Assembly: GCA_025201705.1 (NCBI GenBank)
Contig: MU616874.1
Location: forward strand, 1 to 35,153
Origin: Dissophora ornata
Lineage: Eukaryota; Mortierellomycota; Mortierellomycetes; Mortierellales; Mortierellaceae
DNA length: 35,153 nucleotides
Reading direction: 5' to 3'
A program made the position numbers and the translations under genes. Shown one piece after another: positions 1 through 8,315 of the stretch (within the stretch, counting starts at the first letter, position 1; each line of letters begins with the position of its first letter). The notes beneath the pieces were generated by a model that was not told where the DNA came from, did no database searches, and saw only the letters and a list, made by a program, of their open reading frames with translations.

Positions 1-89
<89 letters not shown>

Positions 90-90
90 G
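1..90. repeat. (TTG)30 trinucleotide microsatellite at window edge
   Basis: Thirty uninterrupted TTG units run from the first base; the tract decays after position 90 (CTG, TTC). On the minus strand it is (CAA)30, beginning about 45 nt past the IQGAP stop codon, so it probably lies in that gene's 3' untranslated region. It may continue beyond the window. Confidence 0.97.
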
Positions 91-134
91 CTGTTCTTGG
101 TTTTTTTTGGGGGTATTTTCGCATACTTTGGCGT

Positions 135-147
135 TTAGATGTAGAAT
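135..147 (-). other. 13-nt terminal coding micro-exon of the IQGAP gene
   Basis: Exon 8 could simply read through to a TAA at 272-270, but that stop overlaps a strong donor (AAGAA|GTAAGT, intron starting at 273). Splicing to the acceptor AAATTAG ending at 148 joins AA to A-TTC-TAC-ATC-TAA. The new ending is NKK-F-Y-I instead of NKK. IQGAPs typically end in NKKFY plus a few residues, so the spliced form restores the family C-terminus. The intron is 126 nt, a normal size for this gene. Confidence 0.8.
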
Positions 148-2277
148 CTAATTTTTTAGTCAAAACGAATGCGAGGGTTAGCATCATGCGAACATTGCGA
201 CAGATAAAACAACAGAAAAAAAAAAAAAAAGCATGCCTGCCAAAAAAAAATATATAAATAAATGCAGACTTACTTCTTGTTGACAAGGAACAGCAAGAGG
301 TTCACGTTGACCTTGGCCATATCGTCAAAGAGACTCATGATCTGGATGTTGTTGAACTGGCACTGCAGCAAGTCCTCAAGCCTCAACTCCATGCTCGTCA
401 CAGGCATCCTCACCATCAGAATCGACGTCTCGGCTTCGATCTGGAACAAGCCTGGCTCATCACACGAGATCGTCAACGAGATTTGTGAGTACTGCTTTGG
501 CGACACACCTTCCAAGTTCAGCAGAACTCCCTTCTCAAACAGCTTCTGCGCAGTGTACTTGAACGATCCAAACTGAGGCACCTTTCCATGGCGCTGCAGG
601 TTCCGGATATGGAAGTACTGTTTTGTGAACGGCATGATGTACCGTTGCTTCTTGCCCTTCTTCGTTGTGATGTTCGTCATACAGGACTCGACATAATCGT
701 GGTAGGACTTGATCTGGCTCTCCAAGAAATGTCTCTTCTCGTTCAAGTTCGACAACGTCTGCTTGACCTGGTTTAACTCTGAGGCGCGCTGGATGCGTCG
801 ACGGTGCTTGGTCCGGATGTCGACCGCGATCGCGTTGATCATGTCCTGGTACCCATTCTTGCGAGTCACCTTGCCTGTCGACTCCAGTTGCAGGATTCCG
901 TCAATCGCATGCTGCTTCAACTCAATGAACCTCATCGCATTCATATCCGCCATGTTGTTTGACGTGTTCCTGAAATGGTCCGTCAACGATGACTCGGACG
1001 CGTTATCGATTCGCCTCTGATGGTGCTGATGGCGGTTCAATTCCGTGGCCTTGAGTTCATCCCAGGCCTGCTCTTCATGTACAGTGACACGTCGCTCCAA
1101 GATCTCCATCAGATTCTTGCCGGATTGGATACGAATGATTGCCAAGATGTACCGCTTTGTCTCCACAAACAGGTGCTTCAAATCCATGTCCGGGTCATCC
1201 AAGTTGGCCGTGAACCGGTTCTGGAGCGTCAAACACACCTCGCCGTGGCCTTGCGAGTGCTCCTCAAAGTTCAGAGGTGGATTGCCCAAGTCGGACAAGA
1301 TCACGCGGAGAGGGTCGTCCATCTCAGGAGCGATGACATCGATCTTGTCGATCAGCATTCCGTGCATGTTGAAGATCTCATAGGGGGACATGTAGACCGT
1401 GGGACGGATCGTGTTCACCTGATCAACATACTCGTTTACCTCAAACTGCTGTTCAGGTTCCATGACCTCCACGACGTTCTTGAAGTACTTGGCGAAGCGA
1501 GCACCAGCGTAACCTACGTACTCGTTCAAGGGCTTCAGGTACACATTGTCGTCTGCAAACAACTTGCCGACAGAGATTTGGTTCAGCATCTTGGAGATCT
1601 CTGCCAAATTCTTTCGCTGCATGGGACTGACAACTCCCTCGATGACGTCGAATCCTTCTGGGGCGACGATAGCTGGGTTGAGGTATCGGTAGTAAATCAG
1701 GTTGCCGACAGCCTTGGTGATGTTCTCTTCAGGCTCGTGAGGGAACTTGGATCGGAGCGCTTCACCGACCTCTTTGGCAATGTAACGGATACCATAGGGC
1801 ATCCTGGGTAGACTTGCCAGGATAGCATCCAAGAACATTTCGGTCCTGAGACGCAGCTCCTGCAGATGGCGAATGAATGTCGTACGGGTCTCTGGGTCGT
1901 TCAGAGCCTCGGTGTGGTCGATATGGAGAGGTCGCTCAGAGGGACGTCCTGTTCTCAACTCCTCGTTGTTAATGCTGGCTTTGTAGATCTATGTTTTTTT
2001 TTTTTTGCGGGAAAAGTTGAGATTTCAAAATTACAAAGGAAGGGTCGTATAAAAATCCTAAATGAAAACGCGGGTCTTACCATGAGTGGATCACTCTCCA
2101 GGTCCAAAAAGTCGTCCTCGAGGACCTGTCGGACGAGAGGTCCGAGAAGATCACGGAGGTAGCGGCGCTCCTTGGCGCCACGGACGTAGATCATGACCAT
2201 CTTGATAAACATAAAGTTGCCTCGCAAAAAGTCATTGACGTTCAGAATCTCTCCAACTTCCTCAAAGATGGATTGCT

Positions 2278-2308
<31 letters not shown>

Positions 2309-5146
2309 TACGTCAAAGGAAAGTTAGCCGATAGTCTTTTCTCGCGCGCTGTATGTCGATATAGCATTGTGTTGGTGAACATATGCTTTACCTTGAACAG
2401 CTTAAGCAAGAGGTACTCTTCGCGTGAGTTCTGTGCATATCCAAACAGCGTCAAGACCACGCCCTCGATCTGCTTCTTAATCCTGTCCGTGAACAGTCCC
2501 GTCTTTGACATCATAAAGAACAGTTTGCTAAAGTACGCTGGCTGTGTTTGCAACAGATAGAAAAGCTGCTGGTACAATACCAAGCGATCACGACTCTCAC
2601 GATCCAGTGACTTGAGTGTGTACGGGTTACTGGTCGCCGAGATCGGCATCGACATCCTCCGCTGAGCTTTTTTCTTTGTCAAAGAACTCGTGGTCTTGAT
2701 CACCTCGTCCAACGTGATGTGGTTCTGGACCAACAATGCAATCTTGATATCCAGCTCGTTCAGTTGAGCATCGGATTGAGTGTTCTCACGGATTCGGCGG
2801 ACTACCAGCTGACGCAAGTTCTCAAGCTCGAGCTCTTCCTCGAAATCGAAGTCGCTGTCGTTCAAGAGGTGAAGGAATGTCTTGACAGTCGAGATCGGAG
2901 GGTTGGCTCCTGTGGCTACCAAAAAGCAATTTCATAAACGTTTTAGCACCACCACCCTTTCTTTTTCTTTTTTCTTTTCAATAAACAAAGGGATGTTGCA
3001 TTAGCGGGGATGAAGCTGGATATTCACGAAACTTACTCAGGCTTCGATAGGCATCTCCTGCTGCCTTCGCGCGGAAGAGACTCTGGAGCTTGACAATGCT
3101 ATCAACATTCGACTTGTAAAAGTTCTGTCGGTCCTGATATTTCTTTCGCTGCAAGAACCCACGCAGATGAGCCTGGATCGTCACGACCTGCGGCTCAAAC
3201 GCATACAACTTTTGCATCCGATCCCTAAATCGCCGCCTCACTATCTCCCCACGACCCTGAGCCTGCACCTGGATCAAGAACTCTTGCATCTGATGATGTA
3301 AATTCCTTCTTTCCAAGAACTTCTTCCTCTCCAATGCCCCTCTAAACAGGTGCTGACAACGCTCAATCGAATCCGTGTTATTCGCCCAGAACAGATCACG
3401 CAACTCCTGGTTCGAGAGCAGTGTCTCCGGTTCCGGCTCCACTTGCTCCTCCTCCTCCTCCTCTTCTTCTTCCTCTTCCTCTTCCTCTTCAGGAATAGTC
3501 TCTGCAATAGCCCTTTCAGGCCCTTTCAACTCCTTGGCGAGTGCAGATCCGACGTTTCCGAAACTAGGGAGGGAAATTCCAGCGGCATCGAGTCCCCGAC
3601 GTGTGGCGTGGATCTCTGCATCTGTGAATTGAAGTTCTCCGACTAGGTTCTTGATGTTTGGGGCCATGCCCTTGTTGGCCAACATATGACTGAGTGCGTG
3701 GATGCAGTAGATGACCTTGGGGATGTTCTTCTTATCGTACAAATCCGTCAGCTCGAAAATAAAGATCTTTTGGGAAAAAAAACACACAAACAGAGAGATA
3801 TATACATATTAGGGTTGACTGGGATAATATGGAGCTGTGATAGAAACAGAGTCGCTGTTTTACCTCTGGTAGCTTGATGTTGCGCATGGCTTTAAAGATA
3901 CAGTTGATGTTATCCGAGTGCTTGTATTGCAGTACTGGGTGCTACATGTTCAAGAAAACGGGCATTAAGCAAAGGTTGGTCCTGTGGAGTGTTTGACAAA
4001 GCAATTTTCAGGGGTAAAAAAAACTCACCTCAAAGATCTTCCTCACAGAAGGTGGATCGAAATAGCGCGCAAGTTTCGCAAGTACGACTCCATTGCGAAG
4101 ACTCTCCTCCAGCGTCGTGATGCTGTCGATTTCTTCATTAATGCAGGCCTCGATCCACCTACAAAGTAGGCCAAACAAAAGAGGGCAGACGGAAGGTGGT
4201 TTCATGAATATGAATTAGTGCATTTTCGTGGATGTGGTTTTTAGGACTAACGGCTCTCTGTCAAGTCTGTTGTGTGCTTTCTTACTCTTTTGCTTCACCG
4301 ACATGACATAGGTAGTCGTATGCTTGCACCTGCTTTCGAGACTGATCCATCCAGCGGCCGCCTCGTACGCCATCTTCGCGGGTCAGTCGAATACGACCCT
4401 TCATACCTACACGGCATCGAGAATCAGAGAACGGCGCAGTTGTTGTTTTTTTGTCGTTAGTGATGCCATTCGCCAACTTAGACAGTCAGTCCTTTGTATC
4501 CCAGCCACCCCCTGTCTCTGAACCCGTAGTGCCTCATTCTGCCACTTTGTGACCACGCCTCCTTATTTTAAATCAGGGGGGGGGGGGTGTACTTAGAATG
4601 CGGTCATCTGCCCGCACCTGCTCGGTTTTAGAAAGCGCCAAGAGGAGAAGAACATGGAGAAGGGGGGGAGGACTCAGGGATGGAGGGGCTGCTTAAAGCG
4701 CGACGAGACCATGATGCACATGTGTTTCTATGTCGACAACCCGCGCCCCTTTTTAAAAAAACCGATGTTCGATCTCATCCTTGCTTCATCGCTTGTTTTT
4801 GTCGTGTCCACATATTAATCTGTTGTTTTCCGGCTATCCATGGCGCGAAAAGAGTCTTTCAAAAGTCGTTGTCCATGCTCAGTGAGATAAATGATCCTCT
4901 GAGGCATTGAAGCCATGACAAAAAAAAAAAAAAAAAAAAGTGGGCTCTGGTTCCTCCGCTGGACCCAACCGCTAAAATGAAAAAAAATTCCTAGGAATCT
5001 AAACTCGTGTGCGGGAAGGGAAAGGGAGTTCTTCTTTCTTTCTTACCTGTCACGTCCTCTGTGTCTCCAGACATGGACAAGTCCGCAATCGACGAGACGG
5101 AGATCAGCGCCGACATGGTTCGGACCTCCCTCGCGTTGGACAACAT
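135..5146 (-). CDS. IQGAP-family Ras-GAP-like cytokinesis scaffold (Rng2/Iqg1-like), 1199 aa, nine exons
   Basis: Exons on the minus strand are 5146-5047, 4406-4286, 4158-4029, 3941-3864, 3766-3037, 2909-2392, 2275-2081, 1988-274 and 147-135. They sum to 3600 nt and stay in frame. Seen: one calponin-homology domain (about aa 60-175, with AYDYLCHVGEAKEWIEAC and LPEIFIFELTDLYDKKNIPK); a run of about 15 Glu (about aa 236-250); four IQ motifs (about aa 275-386, e.g. VVTIQAHLRGFLQRKKY); a RasGAP-related domain (REEYLLLKLFK about aa 549; RYLNPAIVAPEGFD about aa 725); and a RasGAP C-terminal domain ending NKKFYI. Family knowledge: IQGAPs bind actin, calmodulin or myosin light chains and Rho-type GTPases, organise the contractile ring, and usually lack GAP activity; no clear arginine finger is seen here. 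At 1199 aa it is shorter than yeast Iqg1 or Rng2 (about 1490 aa), with a short IQ region and no WW domain. The start ATG at 5146 precedes a strong donor; in-frame ATGs at 5116 and 5074 are alternatives. Exon 1 is the least certain part. Confidence 0.93.
2278..2303. repeat. (GA)13 dinucleotide microsatellite, CT on the coding strand, abutting a splice acceptor
   Basis: About 13 GA units on the plus strand. On the minus (coding) strand this is a (CT)n tract ending directly at the AG (2277-2276) of IQGAP intron 6, so it serves as the polypyrimidine tract of that intron. Confidence 0.9.
4576..4587. repeat. G12 homopolymer
   Basis: Twelve consecutive G on the plus strand inside IQGAP intron 1; C12 in the pre-mRNA. 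Length may be affected by sequencing error. Confidence 0.9.
4920..4939. repeat. A20 homopolymer
   Basis: Twenty consecutive A on the plus strand (T20 in the sense of the IQGAP transcript) within its first intron, about 110 nt after the donor. It is too far from the acceptor at 4407 to be its pyrimidine tract. Confidence 0.9.
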
Positions 5147-6560
5147 ATCTTCTTGGTTGTCTTTTCTTTAATTGTTTTTTGTTGAGATCGATCCTTTGTC
5201 CGTGATGGAGGTGAAAAAGCGCAGGTGTTTTCTTTCAATTAGTTCTACAGGGGGGTTGTGGTTAAAAATGATAGGTTTGTTCCCAAGAGAAGTGTGGTGT
5301 CATCAAACGGAACTATGTCTTTGTTGAGAGAGATAAATAAATAAACGTCAATGGCTTTTCAGGGCAATAAAGAAAAGAGAATAAAAAATACAGCAGAGCG
5401 ACGTGAAAAGCGATTCGAAAGTGGAATGAGCATGGAGGGGTTACATGCAAAGAACTCTGAATGAGGAAGAAAGACAAAGGTGCTGAAAGAACAAAGAGGC
5501 ACACACACACGTCTTTGTCGGATTTTGTTGACCCATGTCATGTTTTGAGGCACGCACCTCAACAGCAACCAAAAAAAAGGGGGGTTGAACATGTCACCAG
5601 GCCTACCACCACTTTTTTTGCATCGCAATCCGCTGTTGTCTCAATAGTCAACAACTCTTGTGAGGGTGAGAGAGCAGGACAAGGACGTGTAGTGTATACA
5701 GGGATATGTGGTTCTTATTGTTTTGCGAAACAGAGGAAGCGATTGCTGGGATGTGGGAGGCGCGAGACACGTCGCACGGTGCTATGCAAAGAAAGGAAAG
5801 ACGCGTTTACTTACAATGATAGATGGAGGGTGGTAGCGGATGGAGGGGAGTGGTCAAACACCACACGGACAGGGTACAAGTGAGCTGTATTGAGATCAAA
5901 CGAGCTGGGTATATGGAGAGGTATAGTAAGGGTATAGACAGTTGAAGCGGGAAAACAGAAAGGAGAGAACGAGAGAGGAAAGAGGGAAACAACTCGCGGG
6001 CGATGTGATGTGAAAGGCAAGGCGATGTCTTGCCCATGGTTGACCAGTGTTGAGGCAATGTGTGCATGCATGGGAGTGAGATGGAGGGCGTGTGCGTGTA
6101 GTTATCCTAGTGCAGTCTGTAATAGATTCATCTCGCTGAAAGCCATGGGTAGAGATTACCACATGGGTGTGTCGACTACACTCATACGCCGTATCTGAAG
6201 CCATGCTGGAACTGGGAACCTTCCGTCGTCTTTGTTTGCACCACACATTTTGTCAGGGCAGAACGCGATTAGCACTTCCCTCTTGCTTCTTTACTTATGG
6301 TGCATGCAGACGCGTCTATCCCGTATTCATTTGAGCCACACCTAGACTCTACTCCGCGAGTCTTTTTGCCTCTCTCCTTGTCCCAATGCCGCTCGTCATC
6401 GTGCCTGAAGGTCCACAGCCCGTAAAAATCTCTCCCTCTCCCCTCTCTGCTCTTGCTTCCATTTTCGGGTCAATGCAGCCACATGGCCTCTTCACACCTG
6501 GCAACTTTATGTACGCAACCCTGCATACTATGTACACTTGTCTTTCGCTACAGCGTTTTA
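5147..6560. other. Intergenic region of 1.4 kb without a credible gene; includes the IQGAP promoter
   Basis: This lies between the IQGAP start and the stop of the small membrane protein, both on the minus strand. Open frames here (e.g. 5461-5883 plus, 5896-6246 minus) have low-complexity, His/Cys/Ser/Arg-rich translations, no domain and no paired splice sites, so I treat them as chance. The part next to 5147 is A-rich on the minus strand (AACAAAAAACAATTAAAG), consistent with a 5' untranslated leader. No RNA gene was recognised. Confidence 0.55.
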
Positions 6561-7070
6561 CTACGCAGATCGAATGACAGCTGCTGCAGGCGGAGGAACG
6601 TAAATCGAGGCATCGGTCCAGCTTTGGTCTAAACGGCTGTTATCGAACGGATTGTGAAGACCAAGCTCCGGGTCAGGAACGGAGGCCATTGTTTTCCGTG
6701 CCTGCGTCACCTGGTAGTGATAGGCCTATCCGCCAAAGAGAATCACAAACAACAGGATGTTGCTTATTACACAGTATACGACAGCGACAGAAATGCGTAT
6801 TAAGCGCATGTCGGGTCTGAAGAGCAGGTGGAAGGGTCAGCTTACAAGAAACGTTCCAATGAGCGCAATGACGAGACCAACAAAGGCCAGGAGGAAGAAA
6901 TAGCCATAGCTGACATATTCATTTGAGAGAGCAAACGCGCCGAGGCCGATGATGATGAGAGCGAGGAAGGCCGTCATAACTGCGCCTTCATTCTTAAAGT
7001 ACGACTTTGGGCCACTGCCGTATTTTGCAAGGAAGGTTCTTCGTTTTTCAATCTTTTGTGGGGTTAGCAT
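6561..7070 (-). CDS. Small two-helix membrane protein of unknown function, 129 aa, two exons
   Basis: Exons 7070-6846 (75 codons) and 6725-6561 (54 codons plus TAG) are joined across a 120-nt intron with donor CTT|GTAAGC and acceptor GCGGATAG|GCC, phase 0. Seen: a basic N-terminus (KIEKRRTFLAKYGSGPKSYF), a first hydrophobic segment at about aa 31-49 (AVMTAFLALIIIGLGAFAL), a second at about aa 56-75 (YGYFFLLAFVGLVIALIGTF), then a soluble tail of about 54 aa containing DPELGLHNPFDNSRLDQSW and a Pro/Ala-rich end. I do not recognise the family. It looks like a real gene because the tail exon continues exactly in phase and has a structured, non-repetitive composition. The start is uncertain: TGCTAAC just after the ATG resembles a branch point followed by CACAAAAG, so the ATG at 7070 may lie in an intron and an upstream exon may supply the true N-terminus. 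Localisation to an internal membrane is inference. Confidence 0.68.
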
Positions 7071-7337
7071 AATGCGGAGTGAGCAGGTGTGAGACAGAGT
7101 GCAAAGGGTATTGACGAGCTGGGACCAAGCGGTTCGTGGTACGCGATAGCCAACAGAGACGGCGGTGAACAGAACGGAGATAAAGGGCGGCGTGGGAAGC
7201 AGCAAAAAAGGAAGAAAGAGCCCAGTGACCCTTGAGCGAGGTAAATGTGTGGTTTCTGTATAGGCTGATGTTTATTTATCGTTGATCGACACTCATTGGC
7301 GTGTGAAGCCAGACGGTTGTTGGGCGAATGGACAGTG

Positions 7338-7342
7338 ATTGG
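7338..7342 (-). promoter_or_regulatory. CCAAT box upstream of the small membrane protein
   Basis: On the minus strand GCCAATCACTG gives an exact CCAAT followed by CA, about 270 nt before the ATG at 7070. A second CCAAT lies at 7299-7295 on the same strand. The pair suggests a HAP/CBF-responsive promoter; this is inference. Confidence 0.35.
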
Positions 7343-7887
7343 CTGCGAGGTCGGCAGTGCGGAGATGGTTTGAGTAGCTGGGACCAGATCCTGTACTGTT
7401 TTTTTTTACGCCCTGGAGGGCCGGGTATTCTCTGTGTTCGTGGACCTCACCGACGCTATTCATAGCGATGACGGTGTGTGGATGATGGACGTGGTGCATC
7501 CGTGTGTTGTGCGTGAACAGGCGAGCCACGCATAAATATGCACATGAACAGAAGGCCAGGGAACAGGAAAAGGTGCGGTAGATGGTCCGACAGTTTCCAT
7601 TCCGAGGACACAACCGTTCATGTACTCGTGCAGGTACGATGTCGTGCGCCATATTTTTCCATTTTTGGCCGCGTGCGGCCAGACGGAATAAAGAAACACT
7701 ATTCCGCCCGGGAGAGAGAGAGTGAGAGCCTCCGATGCACTCTAAAAGACAAGCAGAGCCCTGGTAACAGACAGCGGGCAAAGTGGTGTGCTCACTTGCC
7801 AACCACAGCCGTTCACAGGGGATGGTCTTAATATATAGTGCCGCCGACGATGCCTCAGTAAACATTGCCTCTCATGGCGTCCAGCGC

Positions 7888-7892
7888 CCAAT
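7888..7892 (+). promoter_or_regulatory. CCAAT box upstream of the exchanger gene
   Basis: The sequence GCGCCCAATCACAG holds an exact CCAAT core in the context favoured by the fungal HAP/CBF complex (CCAATCA). Assignment to the exchanger gene is inferred from orientation only. Confidence 0.35.
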
Positions 7893-8315
7893 CACAGCCC
7901 GCAGGCAGGCCAGAGACACAGAAACGACCCCATTGGGAACAGCACAAACACGGGCGCCAAGCGGTCCTCTCGTCGCATAGGAGTTGTTCATTTGCCGAGG
8001 GTGGGCCAGCGGAATAAACGTTGTTCCTGTAACAGATAAAAGAGTTCTCGCAACCAGCGCCCGTTTCCTTTCTCTCTTTCCTCTTTCATTCTGGCTGCGT
8101 CCATTGCTTTGAGACATCATCACGCCTCACATCCATATCTGTCCATCCACCCACCCAGCCTGGCCTTTCTAATAATATCCGCAAAAGCATAACACACATT
8201 CGCTCTTCTGTGTCACTTCCCACCCTTCTCCTCTCGCTACCGCCTCTTCCCTTCTCGCATCTCTCCTTCTCTCGCATACACCCACAGCACCGAGCAACTT
8301 GCACATCCTCCAGTC

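Larger units (their letters stand above)
4407..5046 (-). other. Long first intron of the IQGAP gene (640 nt)
   Basis: The donor is CAG|GTAAGA at 5046 and the acceptor is GTGTAG|G at 4407, preceded by a CT-rich stretch and a CTGAT-like branch site. It is about five times longer than the other introns of the gene. It contains a 12-G run (4576-4587), a 20-A run on the plus strand (4920-4939) and no convincing exon. Its phase joins GAG-GAC-GTG-ACA-G to GT-ATG correctly. An unseen extra 5' exon cannot be excluded. Confidence 0.6.
7071..8315. promoter_or_regulatory. Divergent intergenic/promoter region between the small membrane protein and the exchanger
   Basis: About 1.25 kb between divergently transcribed genes. 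It contains two CCAAT boxes on the minus strand (7342-7338 and 7299-7295), about 225-270 nt upstream of the minus-strand ATG, and one CCAAT on the plus strand (7888-7892), about 425 nt upstream of the exchanger start. The last 250 nt before 8316 are C/T-rich, as in many fungal 5' leaders. A 190-codon minus-strand frame (7865-7293) has no recognisable domain and is not called. Confidence 0.5.

Noticed and set aside
5072..5172. Plus-strand mini-frame (MDKSAIDETEISADMV...) near the IQGAP start.
   Set aside because: The opposite strand carries a strong donor, in-frame ATGs and correct phase into the IQGAP exon 2; the plus frame ends quickly and has no splice acceptor or donor.
5461..5883. 140-codon plus-strand frame.
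   Set aside because: Low-complexity Arg/Lys/Thr-rich translation with no homology I can see and no support from splice signals.
6726..6845. Possible stop-codon readthrough: after the TGA at 6839-6837 the same frame continues into a hydrophobic stretch (RPDMRLIRISVAVVY...).
   Set aside because: The stretch lies wholly between a donor (CTT|GTAAGC) and an acceptor (GCGGATAG|GCC) of matching phase, and the frame continues as a sensible exon after it. It is an intron that merely reads as hydrophobic.
7293..7865. 190-codon ATG-initiated minus-strand open frame.
   Set aside because: Composition is rich in Cys, His, Ser and Arg with no domain, no hydrophobic pattern and no splice partners; it lies in the divergent promoter region.
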